Shown: positions 28,617-39,008, numbered from the stretch's first letter. The stretch: DNA of 64,000 bases from Pseudomonas sp. 10S4 (GCF_034344865.1 NZ_CP133774.1:5394001-5458000); one strand, 5' to 3'. Notes: generated by a model from the sequence alone, not told the origin. Made by a program: numbers and translations.

Positions 28617-29564
28617 TTAACTGGAAGACATTGCAGATGAACATACCCGCGCCCTGCCCGCGTTCTTAGCTCCGTAAAGTTGCTTGTCCGCGGCTTCTAT
28701 CAAAGCCTCGAATCCATGTTCGCCAGCGGGCGTCAATGTTGCGACGCCTAGAGAGATAGTCATCACGCGATCGACATCAGAAGCAGAATGCTCGATGCCC
28801 AGCGACCGGACACGCTTTTGCATTTTTTCTGCAATGTCGACCGCACCCGAAAGAACGGTATTGGGCAGAACGCAGGCGAACTCTTCGCCACCGTACCGAG
28901 CGACCAGGTCGTAGGGGCGTCTAACCGTTTCAGCTAACGCTTGGGCAATGGATTTCAAACAGCCATCTCCAGCCTGGTGCCCGTACTGGTCGTTGTAGCG
29001 TTTGAAATAGTCGACATCCACCAAAATGAGCGATAGCGGCTTGTGCTCTCGAAAGCACTGACGCCAATCCGCCAATATATCCTCATTAAATTTTCGTCGA
29101 TTGGCCACCCCAGTAAGACCATCTATCAACGCCATGGAACGCAGCAGATCGCTCTGTAGTTTCAGGGTTAGATGTGTTCGTACCCGTGCTTTAACAATGA
29201 CCGGGTTGATGGGTTTGGTGATGAAGTCCACCGCGCCAAGCTCCAGAGCTATCACTTCATCTGACTCCTGCTGCTGTGCGGTAATGAAGATGATGGGGAT
29301 GCTCTGGGTCGCAGGATCAGCTTTGAGTCGACGGCATACTTCATGCCCGTCCATACCCTCCATAACCACGTCCAGAAGAATCAAATCAGGTAGCAGGGTC
29401 TGGCATACGCTGATTGCCTGCTCACCGCTGGAGGCCATGAAAACATCACAGTCCTCACGAAATAGCTCATGAAGTACCCGGATATTAGTCGGTTGGTCGT
29501 CGACAATAAGCAGCTTTGGACGGCTAAATGAATGCGGTATCCAGGTTTCCATTGATTGTTCCAT
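28617..29564 (-). CDS. Response regulator with diguanylate cyclase output (REC-GGDEF)
   Basis: 315 aa. The REC domain at residues 13-130 has Asp-Asp in VDDQP, phospho-Asp in LILLDVVMEGMDG and Lys in ITKPINP. The GGDEF domain at 148-310 has active GGEEF (ARYGGEEF) and an RPYD I-site five residues upstream, so it makes cyclic-di-GMP with product feedback. It is last in the operon 35323-28617 and abuts the hybrid kinase gene, sharing one base, so phosphotransfer from that kinase through its Hpt domain is likely. Confidence 0.88.
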   Translation of the reverse strand: MEQSMETWIPHSFSRPKLLIVDDQPTNIRVLHELFREDCDVFMASSGEQAISVCQTLLPDLILLDVVMEGMDGHEVCRRLKADPATQSIPIIFITAQQQESDEVIALELGAVDFITKPINPVIVKARVRTHLTLKLQSDLLRSMALIDGLTGVANRRKFNEDILADWRQCFREHKPLSLILVDVDYFKRYNDQYGHQAGDGCLKSIAQALAETVRRPYDLVARYGGEEFACVLPNTVLSGAVDIAEKMQKRVRSLGIEHSASDVDRVMTISLGVATLTPAGEHGFEALIEAADKQLYGAKNAGRARVCSSAMSSS

Positions 29565-32500
29565 CAGGCAGATCTCAACAGGTCGCGACCAATCGGCATC
29601 GCAGCGGAAAAGTCTAGAGACTGCACCCTTTCAACGAGTTCGTCGAACTGTCGGCGCAAGGATTGCGGCGTTTTTGACACCAACGCGTCTGCCAGCTCTA
29701 TGGCTTGAAGATTACCGGCTTCCAGCAATAGCAAAATCTCTTCGAGGGATTCCTTCCACTGCGTCGGTTCCATGATTTGGTTGCCAGCACTGATCTTTGC
29801 TCGCGGGCTCTGACCAAAGTCGACACTCATCTGCTCAAGACTGAGTTGCAACAACCTGCTTAATTCGTCAAACCAGGTGACGTCAGCAAAGATGCTCGCT
29901 GCAGACGCTGGATCTTTCAGAGTCTGCTCCAGGTTGCCGGCCAGCTGTGACAGCGCCTTGGCGCCCATGGTGCCGCTGCTGCCTTTAATGGAATGGAGTA
30001 CAAAAGCGGCCCCCGATGCGTCTTGATGCTGGATCTGATCGTGCAACCGGACTAGCTGCTTTTCCAGCTCCGGGCCGAAGTTTTTCAGCACGATGCGGAT
30101 CAAATCGAGGTCGCCACCAAAACGATCAATGATTGACGCCCGGGAATCGATGACGCCTTCGCCCATCATGGTTTGCCCCAGGCCTGAAGCTGCTTGGCTG
30201 CCCTCGCGGCCCACTTGCAAGAGCAACGTTACGACGAGTTGCTCTAGGTCTATAGGTTTGCCGACATGATCATTCATCCCCGCAGCAAGACAGGCTTCAC
30301 GGTCGGTATTGGAGGCATTTGCGGTCATTGCCACAATCGGCAGCGTTGCGAAGCGTGGGTTCGATCGAATGCGACGAGTCGCCTCCAAGCCATCAATATC
30401 CGGCATCTGGATATCCATTAATACGACGTCGAAGGGCACATGCTCATTCATCACCTTACTCACACCTTCCAGCCCGCCTTCAGCCAGCGTCACCTGCGCG
30501 CCTTCTCTTGTCAGTAACTCATCGGCTACCTGGCGATTGAGCATATTGTCTTCCACCACCAATAGTCGCAGCCCGGCCAGACGCTGCGGCCTGTCAACCG
30601 TTGACCGGGGAAGAGGAGAATGCAGCAGGTCTTTGCCCTTGAGTGCTCGCTGAACTGCGTCGGCTAGCTGCTTGGGAGTGACAGGTTTGGTGAGGAACCC
30701 CACGAAGGGAGCGTCTCCCGCCTGGTGGGCGTCAGCCAATACCTCGCGACCGTAAGCAGTGATCATAATGACCATTGGAGGTGGGACACCGTTGCCCTGC
30801 TGATGGATCAATTGCGCAGCGCTCAGCCCATCCATATCGGACATCCGCCAGTCCATCAGCACCACGTCGTAGGCTTCACCTAGCGCCTGGGCTTTCCTCA
30901 CCCATTCCACCGCTTGCGTGCCACCACTCACGCGGTCAGCGTTCCATCCCAATGCATGTACGGTTCGCAACAGCAATTCACCCGCCATGGCGTTGTCGTC
31001 GACGACCAGAATCCGTAAGGACACATCGACTCCTGTACAGGCGGAGCTCAGCAGTGACGTCGGCGCTACATCCAGAGTGATATCAAACCAGAAACGACTC
31101 CCTACACCTTGCTGGCTCTCCACCTGAAGTTCACCACCCATCAAGGCGACCAACCGCTTGCAGATCACCAGACCCAAGCCTGTGCCACCAAAGCGCCGGG
31201 AAGTTGAAGCCTCGGCCTGAGTGAATCCTTCAAAAATACGCTGAAGCTGTTCGGTGCTGATACCGATGCCGGTATCAGAAACGGCGATGCGCAAGCTCAC
31301 GGCATTTTCCGTGCGTTTCAGTTGTTCAATGCTGACCACAATCTGGCCTTCCAGGGTGAACTTGAGGGCATTACCCGCCAGGTTGATCAGTACCTGTTGC
31401 AGTCGCAGGCTATCGCCGATCAGGTCGTTGGGTAAATTGGAGTCCAGGTCGAACATGACCTCAACCTCCTTCTCGCCCTGGTTACCTGCAAGCACTACAG
31501 CGAGGTCACGCATGAGCGGTTCGAGCTCGAACGGGTGCACATCGAGTTGCAACTTGCCAGCCTCAATCTTGGAGTAATCAAGGATGTCATTGAGCAACCC
31601 CAGCAGTGATTTAGCAGCAGTCTGCGCTTTGGTCACATAATCGAGTTGGCGACCATTCAGGTCGGTGTTCTGCACTAACTGCAACATACCCAACACGGCG
31701 TTCATCGGTGTGCGTATCTCATGACTCATGTTAGCCAGGAATGCAGACTTGGCCGCACTCCCGGCATCGGCCTGTTCCTTGGCGTAAAGCAGATGTGACT
31801 CTAGCTCGCGTTGAACAGTGATGTCCCTATTGATACCAGTAACGCGCAAAGCTGTACCGTCTGGACTGCGTTCTATCTGTGCGCCGGCATGTATGAAGCG
31901 GAGTTGGCCGTCCGGGCGAACGACACGGAAAATGGTGTCATACACATCAGTCCCCTCGACGGCGGCATTCAGCTTTGCAGCCGCTGCCACGACATCCTCG
32001 GGGTGAACACGCGAGTACCAGTGCATGTAGTTCAGACCTGTATCGCGCAACGATAGTGGCTGCCCGTAGAACTCGAACATGCGGTCATTCCATTTCAAAG
32101 CGTTGTCTGCCAATGTCCAAGACCAGACGCCCAATTCGGCCACTTCAGCAGCCATCAGCAGCTGATCGTGCACCGTCATCAGTTCGCTACGTTGTTCCAG
32201 TGTCGTCTTCAGGCTCGCGGCCAGTTCCTTTTCTGCCGCTTTACGTTTGGTGATGTCTACCGCGATACCCAGGTAACCGCTCGATACCCCATCGGCATTG
32301 CGCATGGAGGTGACCACTAGCGTGACAGGAAACCGAGAGCCATCCTTGCGAATGTAAGTCCACTCTCGGGTTTCTGCGCCTTCAAGCTCAGGTTTATGGG
32401 TAAACACACGGAAACCGTCGATGGGCTGGGCGTATTCCTCGCTCAGCTCAACACCACGGGCAGCGATGTCTTCGGGTACATGGAAGAGCGCTGGGGTGTC

Positions 32501-34108
32501 TTTGCCCACTACCTCATCGGCGTCATAACCCAACAAATGCTCGGCGCCTTTGTTGAATACACGGATAACGCCATCGAGATCCGTCGCAATGATCGAAACC
32601 TCAGTCGCCGAACTCAGCACGGAGCCCAACAACAGATTGAGATGCCGCAACTCGGACGTTCGCTGTGCAACCTGCTCCTCAAGGTTGGAATTGAGTTCGA
32701 GAATTCGAGCCTCTGCTGCTTTTTTCGCCGAGATATCCCTTAACGTCTTGGAGGCGCCAATTACGCGACCACCCTCGCCATAAATAGGGGAGATGCTGGT
32801 GGATACGTCGATCAGCCGGCTATCTTTTCGGCGGCGTTGAGTATCAAAGCTGGTGATTCGCTCTCCCGTCCTTATGCGCGCAAGGATATGGGCTTCCTCA
32901 GCTACAAGCTCCTCAGGAACAATCAAGCTGGCCAGTGTGTGGCCGACCGCCTCCTCAGCGGTATAGCCAAACAGATGCTCGGCGCCCTTGTTCCAGTTGG
33001 TGACGACGCCATCGAGTGTTTTTCCGATAATGCCATCTGCCGAGCTTTCAACGATGGAAGCCAGCCTTGCCTGCTCTGCAAATATCTGCCGCCGACGTTG
33101 ACGGCTGACACTCACGACACTCGCCAAGGTCGCCAGAAGAAGCGTGAGAAAACCACCGAAAAACAGCACAACTTTTGGTGAGACCTGATGCAGGCGCTGA
33201 ATGAACAGCGAGTTTGCGTCGAGTTCGATTTCCCACCGCCTCCCGTAGACCTCGCGCTCCAGCTGATGGGTCATCAGCGTTTCACGGCGAGCCGAGTCGT
33301 CAGTGCTTCCATAAAACAGCGTCTCTTGCCCTGGGACGGTGATATCCCTTAATCGTAGATGTACCGCCTCATTTTCTATGCGCAGGCCTTTGAGCACCTC
33401 CTCTGTCCGTAACACGACATAGCTCCAGCCAAAAGCTGCGGCCTCGCGTTCAGCAGCAGTCACCGGAGTGACTCCATCGCGAAAGATGGGCATCAACACC
33501 AGGAATGACTGCTGCGGTTTCCCCTGGGCCTGTATTAGCGTGATGGGCCCAGTGATCCGTGCCGCACCGCTTTGTATCGAGGATTGTGCCGCCTCTCGCC
33601 GCGATGTTTCCGAAGCGATGTCCAAGCCAATGGCGGCCTGGTTTTCTTCAGCCGGTTCGACATACTGGACAACGTAACGCTCACCTGAATGGGGCGAGAA
33701 TTGCCGAATGGAGAAATCAGCTTTGCCGTCGGCCCGAGCATGCTTGAGAAACTCACTTTCATCCTGCTCCAGCACACGCCTGATAAAACCAAAAGCACTG
33801 GCGCCGGGGAACTCGGAAGCGAGGTCACGGGTTCTATGATATCGGCGAAACACTTCACGGCTAATGCCATACTCGCCCGCTGTCAGCACAGCGCCACGAG
33901 CGCCTCGCAATCCGTATTGGTAAAGATTGAGACGTGTTAAAACCAACTCTGCGGCGTCTTCGGTCGCCGCTGCGATCGCTTCTTGAGCCTGCTCTTCGTT
34001 GATACGTTCAAGGATCCAGCCACCCAGAATGCTTACCCCTAACCCCACGGCCAGAGTGATGGCTACTCCCCAGTTGAATGCAAAAAACTTATACTTTCTC
34101 ACCCGCAT
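29564..34108 (-). CDS. CHASE-PAS hybrid histidine kinase with two REC domains and Hpt
   Basis: 1514 aa. Membrane helix 1 lies near residue 20, the CHASE sensor at about 50-290, and helix 2 at about 305-330. Three PAS domains follow (about 345-465, 490-630, 650-775), with a linker helix EEQVAQRTSELRH. HisKA is near 800 (NMSHEIRTPMNAVLG). HATPase is at about 905-1025 (NALKF, DTGIGI, GGTGLGL). The two REC domains are at about 1045-1165 and 1182-1300 (VLMDW and VLMDI phospho-Asps), and Hpt is at about 1320-1430 (HSIKGSSGTMGA). Periplasmic ligand sensing feeds a phosphorelay to the adjacent REC-HDOD and REC-GGDEF proteins. Start ATG 34108 gives the complete first membrane helix. No frameshift over 4.5 kb. 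Confidence 0.9.
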   Translation of the reverse strand: MRVRKYKFFAFNWGVAITLAVGLGVSILGGWILERINEEQAQEAIAAATEDAAELVLTRLNLYQYGLRGARGAVLTAGEYGISREVFRRYHRTRDLASEFPGASAFGFIRRVLEQDESEFLKHARADGKADFSIRQFSPHSGERYVVQYVEPAEENQAAIGLDIASETSRREAAQSSIQSGAARITGPITLIQAQGKPQQSFLVLMPIFRDGVTPVTAAEREAAAFGWSYVVLRTEEVLKGLRIENEAVHLRLRDITVPGQETLFYGSTDDSARRETLMTHQLEREVYGRRWEIELDANSLFIQRLHQVSPKVVLFFGGFLTLLLATLASVVSVSRQRRRQIFAEQARLASIVESSADGIIGKTLDGVVTNWNKGAEHLFGYTAEEAVGHTLASLIVPEELVAEEAHILARIRTGERITSFDTQRRRKDSRLIDVSTSISPIYGEGGRVIGASKTLRDISAKKAAEARILELNSNLEEQVAQRTSELRHLNLLLGSVLSSATEVSIIATDLDGVIRVFNKGAEHLLGYDADEVVGKDTPALFHVPEDIAARGVELSEEYAQPIDGFRVFTHKPELEGAETREWTYIRKDGSRFPVTLVVTSMRNADGVSSGYLGIAVDITKRKAAEKELAASLKTTLEQRSELMTVHDQLLMAAEVAELGVWSWTLADNALKWNDRMFEFYGQPLSLRDTGLNYMHWYSRVHPEDVVAAAAKLNAAVEGTDVYDTIFRVVRPDGQLRFIHAGAQIERSPDGTALRVTGINRDITVQRELESHLLYAKEQADAGSAAKSAFLANMSHEIRTPMNAVLGMLQLVQNTDLNGRQLDYVTKAQTAAKSLLGLLNDILDYSKIEAGKLQLDVHPFELEPLMRDLAVVLAGNQGEKEVEVMFDLDSNLPNDLIGDSLRLQQVLINLAGNALKFTLEGQIVVSIEQLKRTENAVSLRIAVSDTGIGISTEQLQRIFEGFTQAEASTSRRFGGTGLGLVICKRLVALMGGELQVESQQGVGSRFWFDITLDVAPTSLLSSACTGVDVSLRILVVDDNAMAGELLLRTVHALGWNADRVSGGTQAVEWVRKAQALGEAYDVVLMDWRMSDMDGLSAAQLIHQQGNGVPPPMVIMITAYGREVLADAHQAGDAPFVGFLTKPVTPKQLADAVQRALKGKDLLHSPLPRSTVDRPQRLAGLRLLVVEDNMLNRQVADELLTREGAQVTLAEGGLEGVSKVMNEHVPFDVVLMDIQMPDIDGLEATRRIRSNPRFATLPIVAMTANASNTDREACLAAGMNDHVGKPIDLEQLVVTLLLQVGREGSQAASGLGQTMMGEGVIDSRASIIDRFGGDLDLIRIVLKNFGPELEKQLVRLHDQIQHQDASGAAFVLHSIKGSSGTMGAKALSQLAGNLEQTLKDPASAASIFADVTWFDELSRLLQLSLEQMSVDFGQSPRAKISAGNQIMEPTQWKESLEEILLLLEAGNLQAIELADALVSKTPQSLRRQFDELVERVQSLDFSAAMPIGRDLLRSA

Positions 34109-34198
34109 TGTCCCATTGCAGAAGGCCTGAAGCCTTCAAGATTAAAGTTCGAGCCCTGTTGGTATGGCCGATATCCAACCTGCAAGCCCCGAATACGC

Positions 34199-35323
34199 TC
34201 AGGTCAGGCCGGCTAATCGTTGAAGTCTTTCAATGTCTGCTTCGGGTTCGCCGTTGTTCATAGCAGCGGCAAGGCGCATCACCACTTGTTCGCGGCGGAC
34301 TTGCATGGGCGGCAAGGCATAAATAGCACCTATCAACTCACGTAGAACCATTGGCAGCCCCCAGCTTGCTTTCAAGCGAACGGCAAAAGGCGCTGCAAAA
34401 TCACGGACAGCGTGCGTGAGCGTTTCTTCGGTCACGCTATTGCCCTGGTTCTCCCATTTCTGAGTTTGGTACAGCACACAGAGTTCGCCCATGCGGTGCA
34501 ACAGGGCGGCACTTTGCAGCGGCGCGGGATCCAGACCGCTTTGTTGAGCCAGGAGCACAACCCTTTCAGCCAAACGCTCAGCATCATCCAAATGAGTCTG
34601 GATGAAAGTCATCAGCATGCCGTCAGGTTGAGTATTGGTTTGTCGCAGGGCCTGGCTAATTGCAAGATTCACACTGGTAAGCCCTCCCAGCCGTGTCAGG
34701 GCACCGTTCAAATTCGTGCAGGGCTGGCCGAGCCCGAGATACGTAGCACCGTTGGCGGCGGCGATCAAATGGGCGCACAGCGCCGGGTCATGCTGCCAGT
34801 CATTGGCGAGTTCTCGCAGATCCAATAAGGCCCCGCCATAGCCGAGCTGAAGCTTGTCTTTGACCGAGGCCAGTAAAGGCAAGTCCAACTCAGCCGCAGA
34901 CAAACCACTGAGATAGTTGATCAGGTCTTCAGTGTTGATAGTGGTGGCGCGTGGGGGCTCGTCAAGCGGAAGGAGACTTTCCAGGCATTGTACGACCCGC
35001 GAAACCTGGAATGGCTTCGTGAAAAAGGCGCTGACTCTCAGCGACTTTACCGCCAGTACGCTGTCTCGATCAGCGCGCCCGGTGATCATGATCAGCGGCG
35101 TGTCTTGATCTTTTTCGCGAATTTTCTGCAGCAGGTTGACGCCGGGGGCATCCGGTAGATTCCAGTCGGCCATCACCAATTGATAGGTGCTTGGCTGCCA
35201 AGCGTCTAAAGCACTAGCGACATCGGCAAAGCAATCGACTTGGGCAACCGGGCGGATGCTCAACACGAGCTGTTTTAAAAGATCTGATATCCAGGGGTCA
35301 TCATCCAGAATCATCACTCGCAT
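34199..35323 (-). CDS. Response regulator with HDOD output (REC-HDOD)
   Basis: 374 aa from ATG 35323, with GAGG upstream. A longer frame would add 23 residues before the REC fold. The REC domain at residues 1-120 has MILDDDPW, phospho-Asp in LVMADWNLP and Lys in FFTKPFQ. The HDOD domain at about 150-350 shows LLASVKDKLQ, DPALCAHLIAAANGA and LGGLTSVNLAISQA; like other HDOD domains it lacks an HD metal motif. HDOD proteins act as signalling scaffolds rather than hydrolases. It is the first gene of the phosphorelay operon. Confidence 0.85.
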   Translation of the reverse strand: MRVMILDDDPWISDLLKQLVLSIRPVAQVDCFADVASALDAWQPSTYQLVMADWNLPDAPGVNLLQKIREKDQDTPLIMITGRADRDSVLAVKSLRVSAFFTKPFQVSRVVQCLESLLPLDEPPRATTINTEDLINYLSGLSAAELDLPLLASVKDKLQLGYGGALLDLRELANDWQHDPALCAHLIAAANGATYLGLGQPCTNLNGALTRLGGLTSVNLAISQALRQTNTQPDGMLMTFIQTHLDDAERLAERVVLLAQQSGLDPAPLQSAALLHRMGELCVLYQTQKWENQGNSVTEETLTHAVRDFAAPFAVRLKASWGLPMVLRELIGAIYALPPMQVRREQVVMRLAAAMNNGEPEADIERLQRLAGLT

Positions 35324-35864
35324 TCGGTAATCCTCACTGGATTGACGCGCAACTTCGCAACGTCTTAGTGGCTGACTAGCAGCCAACAGCAACGATAGTC
35401 GACGCTGAGGTCAGAGGGAGGGGTTGTAACCGAGCGAATTTGAGTAAGTCACGGCAATTTCCCTTTGACTGATGGCTAGATGGCATCCTTGAAAGGTTGA
35501 ATCTATTCCTGACCAGCTAACTATACAAGCAAGCAAACAGCTCGCAGGTGAAAAGGAATGCGGAGGTTAATGCATGAACGCCGCAATGGCGGAATTGCTT
35601 GAGTGGTTCCATTGAGTCGATAACGATGTGGGTCGATCAGAGGGGATCCACTGGCGTTTCAAGCACCGTCCTTGGTGCTATCGCCACGCTCGACTTGAAT
35701 ACCGAGTCCGTCAGAAAGGGAATTGAGGCACTGAGAAAAACCATCAGATGAAACCTAGCCCCCAATTCCCTGTATCGCTTGAGTCAATACTTAGACCTCG
35801 AAAGGGTGCGAGCTCTTTTCAGGCTCGTCATTGACCCGAGCTACCTCATGAAAGGATTCTCGTG
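35324..35864. other. Gap with possible gene remnants
   Basis: No clear gene. A + frame starting at ATG 35626 reads MWVDQRGSTGVSSTVLG and continues about 40 codons to GIEALRKTIR, protein-like but with no ribosome site. A second short frame, MNAAMAELLEWFH, stops at 35615. Either could be a frameshifted small gene. Confidence 0.3.
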
Positions 35865-36047
35865 ATGCTGATCAAAATCGAAGAAGCGAACACGCCCGAG
35901 GGTTGGCTTGTGTGGATGGATGCATGGTGCGTCAAATTTCGCAGCTATGCCGAAGCCGAAGCGTTCGTAAAAACGCTGGAAGATCGTGTAAATGCAGCCC
36001 ACCCCTTGCCTATCAGCATAAACAGACCTGTGGTTGAACTGTCTTAA
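35865..36047 (+). CDS. Small conserved hypothetical protein
   Basis: 60 aa. AAAGGA lies 8 bases before ATG 35865; a GTG three bases earlier could also serve. The sequence WLVWMDAWCVKFRSYAEAE with a helix VKTLEDRVNAA resembles a compact alpha/beta peptide. It apparently overlaps the convergent CHAD gene, but only because that gene's end is shifted by an indel. Confidence 0.5.
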   Translation: MLIKIEEANTPEGWLVWMDAWCVKFRSYAEAEAFVKTLEDRVNAAHPLPISINRPVVELS

Positions 36048-36927
36048 GGTGCTGGCATTGATGGAAAAACCAATCATCGATTTGTAACTTTCTGCCCGCC
36101 ATACTCAGGCCATTCAAAACGCGCTCATTCTTTCGCTGCCACTTTAGGCAGCTTTTTTTGCCCGAAGATTTTGGCAACCGTGCTGCCAAGTTTTTTAACT
36201 GGATCTCAGCTTTTTCGAGTGCGGTTGCTGCACAGCGCTGCCAAACCTTTTCCAGCGGGAGCAGGTCAGATTCGATCAGTGCCCTTTGGCACCACTGATA
36301 ATGGTCATGCCAGGCACCCAAAGCCGATTGCAGGGTTTTGAGAGAGCTCGCCGCTTTTCCCGAAAGCGGTGACAGTTTGGGAAAAGCCTCTGTCTGGTAA
36401 CGAGTTCGCTTGACCAGGATTCTTAACTCGTGCCGATCACTTTCAGCGTCATCTACCGCCGCATGCAATCGGTCGATCTGCTTTGTCAGCGCTTTTTCAA
36501 TTTGAGTCTGGACATGCTTCAAACCACCGTTGACCTCAACCGAGCGAAAGGTTGTAGGCCACTCATCCAAGTGAATGAACAGGTTCTTGAGAGCCGGGCT
36601 TTTTAGAATTTTGGAGTAGTCCGAATCCAGATGCGCTTTCCTGAACTGCGCCTGGTCAGGAAAGCCCCTCTCCTCTAGCTCTTCGATCAATACCTCAAGA
36701 TCGCGAGCCGGCGTGGTCAGCCTTCCCACTTCCGCCGCAGCATTATTCAGCGCGGTGACCTCACTCATCGAACGCATCGGTCGGAGGAGGCTCCGGATGC
36801 GCCTCACAGATATCCTGAGGTCATGCAAAGCCTCGCTATCAGTCCTGGCCTCCAATCGTGCACGGGAGTGATACAGGGCGACTTGAAGCGTCAGTATCTC
36901 AGCAACGAACTTGTCAACGAAGGACAT
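36013..36927 (-). CDS. CHAD domain protein with a frame-shifted tail
   Basis: The start is most likely ATG 36927 (MSFVDKFVAEI), with AAGAG upstream; a start at 37020 is possible. The CHAD domain covers the protein: HDLRISVRRIRSLLRP near residue 40, DLEVLIEELEERG near 85, and HELRILVKRTRYQTEAF near 165, with conserved basic residues and His for binding polyphosphate-type anions. The annotated end at 36013 follows a frame that changes in the seven-A run at 36152-36158. With eight A the protein ends KKKLPKVAAKE at 36125, giving about 267 aa, a more typical end. CHAD proteins associate with polyphosphate granules. The in-window tail of about 40 aa is probably artefact. Confidence 0.75.
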   Translation of the reverse strand: MSFVDKFVAEILTLQVALYHSRARLEARTDSEALHDLRISVRRIRSLLRPMRSMSEVTALNNAAAEVGRLTTPARDLEVLIEELEERGFPDQAQFRKAHLDSDYSKILKSPALKNLFIHLDEWPTTFRSVEVNGGLKHVQTQIEKALTKQIDRLHAAVDDAESDRHELRILVKRTRYQTEAFPKLSPLSGKAASSLKTLQSALGAWHDHYQWCQRALIESDLLPLEKVWQRCAATALEKAEIQLKNLAARLPKSSGKKSCLKWQRKNERVLNGLSMAGRKLQIDDWFFHQCQHLKTVQPQVCLC

Positions 36928-37201
36928 GCAGTCATCTCTTTGAAACGCCATGGGCACGAGCTTAGCAGAAGCGCTAGTCGCCAAATATTGACCCTGCTCG
37001 CGGCTTGATAAGGTCATCAATGATCTAGCCTCAGCGCATTGACCTGTACCGTGCTCGGCATGGCGGTGCGCTACAGCGATTACTCACTATAGGCTACTAT
37101 TTTGCTTCAGTTTTAAGTCAGGCACGTTTGACCGTACAACCCTACGTTGACCAATCTAACCACCGCCTGATTCAAATAGAACCGTGACGAAATCGCCCTA
37201 C

Positions 37202-37480
37202 ATGGATGTTGCTATGAATTCAACGCTAGACGTAGTACGTGCTCAAATGCAAGAGGCAGAGCCGGTATTGAAGCAGCTTGATGTGGAGCTGGAAGCTATC
37301 AACTTTGATCCCTTTATCCCCTCAAGCGTTGACGCAGCCATCGAGAGGGTTACGGCAGTCATAGATACCCTTCTGGTGAACTTTCGAGCCAATCCGATAC
37401 TCAGCCCGATGGCCGACCAATTGAAAACTCAATACCTCGACGCGATTCATCATCAGGTTGATTCAGCTCAAGGCGGGTGA
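37202..37480 (+). CDS. Small helical hypothetical protein
   Basis: About 92 aa from ATG 37202; GTG 37184 and ATG 37214 are alternatives, none with a strong ribosome site. Acidic, helical (VRAQMQEAEPVLKQLDVELE), no Cys, no membrane segment. No family recognised. Two hydrophobic helices in the second half suggest a helical bundle. Confidence 0.5.
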   Translation: MDVAMNSTLDVVRAQMQEAEPVLKQLDVELEAINFDPFIPSSVDAAIERVTAVIDTLLVNFRANPILSPMADQLKTQYLDAIHHQVDSAQGG

Positions 37481-37617
37481 GGTGACCGCCCCCTGGCGCT
37501 TTTGGGCGCCCTGCTTGGCTTTAAAAAATAGCCACTAATCTGATATCGCCAACTTGTCTCATTTCTGTCACGTAAGCCCCGTAGCGTTCGCTAGCCAAGA
37601 CGCTGGAGGGTGATCTT

Positions 37618-37857
37618 ATGAATGCAGAGAGCCGGGTAAAAATTCGACGTTTAGCTGCAAACGCAGACGTCCGAAAGAGAGTGATCGGTGCTTTCTGGAG
37701 AAGCCAAATGCTGGTGCGGCAGACCGCGGAATACAGGATTGCGCTTTTGCACCGATATCCTGCTGGATTGGTAAACGATGCTGAAATTGAAGCCTTGCTG
37801 GAAAGCTGGCCCCTCCAACGTACCCTTGCACATACCTATTCAGCTGCGGCGGCTTGA
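37618..37857 (+). CDS. Small basic hypothetical protein
   Basis: 79 aa with a GGAGGG site 8 bases before ATG 37618. It is Arg-rich at the N-terminus (VKIRRLAANADVRKRVIGAF) and Ala/Leu-rich later. No family recognised; nucleic acid binding is possible but not shown. The strong ribosome site is the main support. Confidence 0.5.
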   Translation: MNAESRVKIRRLAANADVRKRVIGAFWRSQMLVRQTAEYRIALLHRYPAGLVNDAEIEALLESWPLQRTLAHTYSAAAA

Positions 37858-37960
37858 TTAAGTCTCTGCGATTTTCCGGGCTACTTAACGTTGTGCAAAT
37901 ACGCTCGACTGGAGAGACCTCCACCAGAACCGCTTTATCCGTTTGGGTGCGATGATGAAT

Positions 37961-38833
37961 TCACTCGTCAGTAAAATGATGAGTATGCGCCAGCAACGAG
38001 TCGGGTATCCCGTCGCGGATCAATCCGCCCTCCTGTATCCAAACTAGGGTTGATTGATAAGCACGCTGCAGCAGTTGATCTGTCTGGTTGAAATCGAACA
38101 CTGAAGCGTCCAGTGGGCACAAAGGCGGGACGACATGGATGGCTGCACGTGTGCGGTACAACTCGATGTCTCGCACCAGTTGACGCATGCTCATCAAATT
38201 GAGCGTGTGCAAGGCCAGCGCAACGAGTCCGTTGGGCGGACATGGGCAGGCACAACCGAACCCGGTGGGCAGCACCAGAACCCGTGTTGCGCCCAATGCC
38301 ACCGCACTGGCAATCGGCGTGTTGCTGCTGACGCCGCCGTCGACCAAGAACTTTTCTCCGACTCGCACGCTGGGAAACACCAGCGGAATCGCAGCGCTGG
38401 CGAGCAAAGCCTGTTCAGCGCTGCCACTGGACAATAGCTCCTCGGCACCGCTGAGCAGATTGGTGGTGACGATATAAAGCGGCAACTCAGTGTCTTCAAT
38501 CCGTTTGACTGGCAGTGACCTGCTCACCAAGCGATGCAACGCGGATGCACTCAGCAGGTGACCGCGACGATTGAGAATGCCCTTGATTGTGTCGAACGCC
38601 GAGAACGGAAACACATCCGACTTGCGCAGGCTGCGCCAGAAGTCCGCAAGTTCGCTCACGCCTTGGGCATTCGGTCTGGCGGCGAAGTAGGCGCCGTTGA
38701 TGGCGCCGACCGATGCTCCCACCACCAGGTCGAACACGACTTCAGCCTCAACCAGAGCCTGTAACATCCCGACTTGAACCGCGCCCAGGCTGCCACCTCC
38801 GGCCAGGACAAGCGCTGTTTTCGCAATTGGCAT
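37961..38833 (-). CDS. Patatin-like phospholipase (RssA type)
   Basis: 290 aa. It shows the patatin pattern: oxyanion GGGSLGAVQVG at residue 12, nucleophile elbow GASVG near residue 41, and DGG near 166, forming the Ser-Asp dyad. An oddity is the Cys-rich loop GFGCACPCPPNG after the dyad. It hydrolyses acyl ester bonds in phospholipids or storage lipids, cytosolic by lack of a signal peptide. ATG 38833 gives the N-terminal strand typical of the fold. Confidence 0.85.
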   Translation of the reverse strand: MPIAKTALVLAGGGSLGAVQVGMLQALVEAEVVFDLVVGASVGAINGAYFAARPNAQGVSELADFWRSLRKSDVFPFSAFDTIKGILNRRGHLLSASALHRLVSRSLPVKRIEDTELPLYIVTTNLLSGAEELLSSGSAEQALLASAAIPLVFPSVRVGEKFLVDGGVSSNTPIASAVALGATRVLVLPTGFGCACPCPPNGLVALALHTLNLMSMRQLVRDIELYRTRAAIHVVPPLCPLDASVFDFNQTDQLLQRAYQSTLVWIQEGGLIRDGIPDSLLAHTHHFTDE

Positions 38834-39008
38834 AACCCCGCCCTCACCTCATCGGCTTCTTCAGGCTACAAGCCTAGCTGGCTGGCGACCGTTTCCACGA
38901 GAATGATGACGCTACGCTACACCCACACTTAATTGAGCATCGTGGTTTAGGTTAGCGTCTACACTCGAACTTAGGTTATGACGTTATTCAGATTTGGAGC
39001 TTTCTCCA

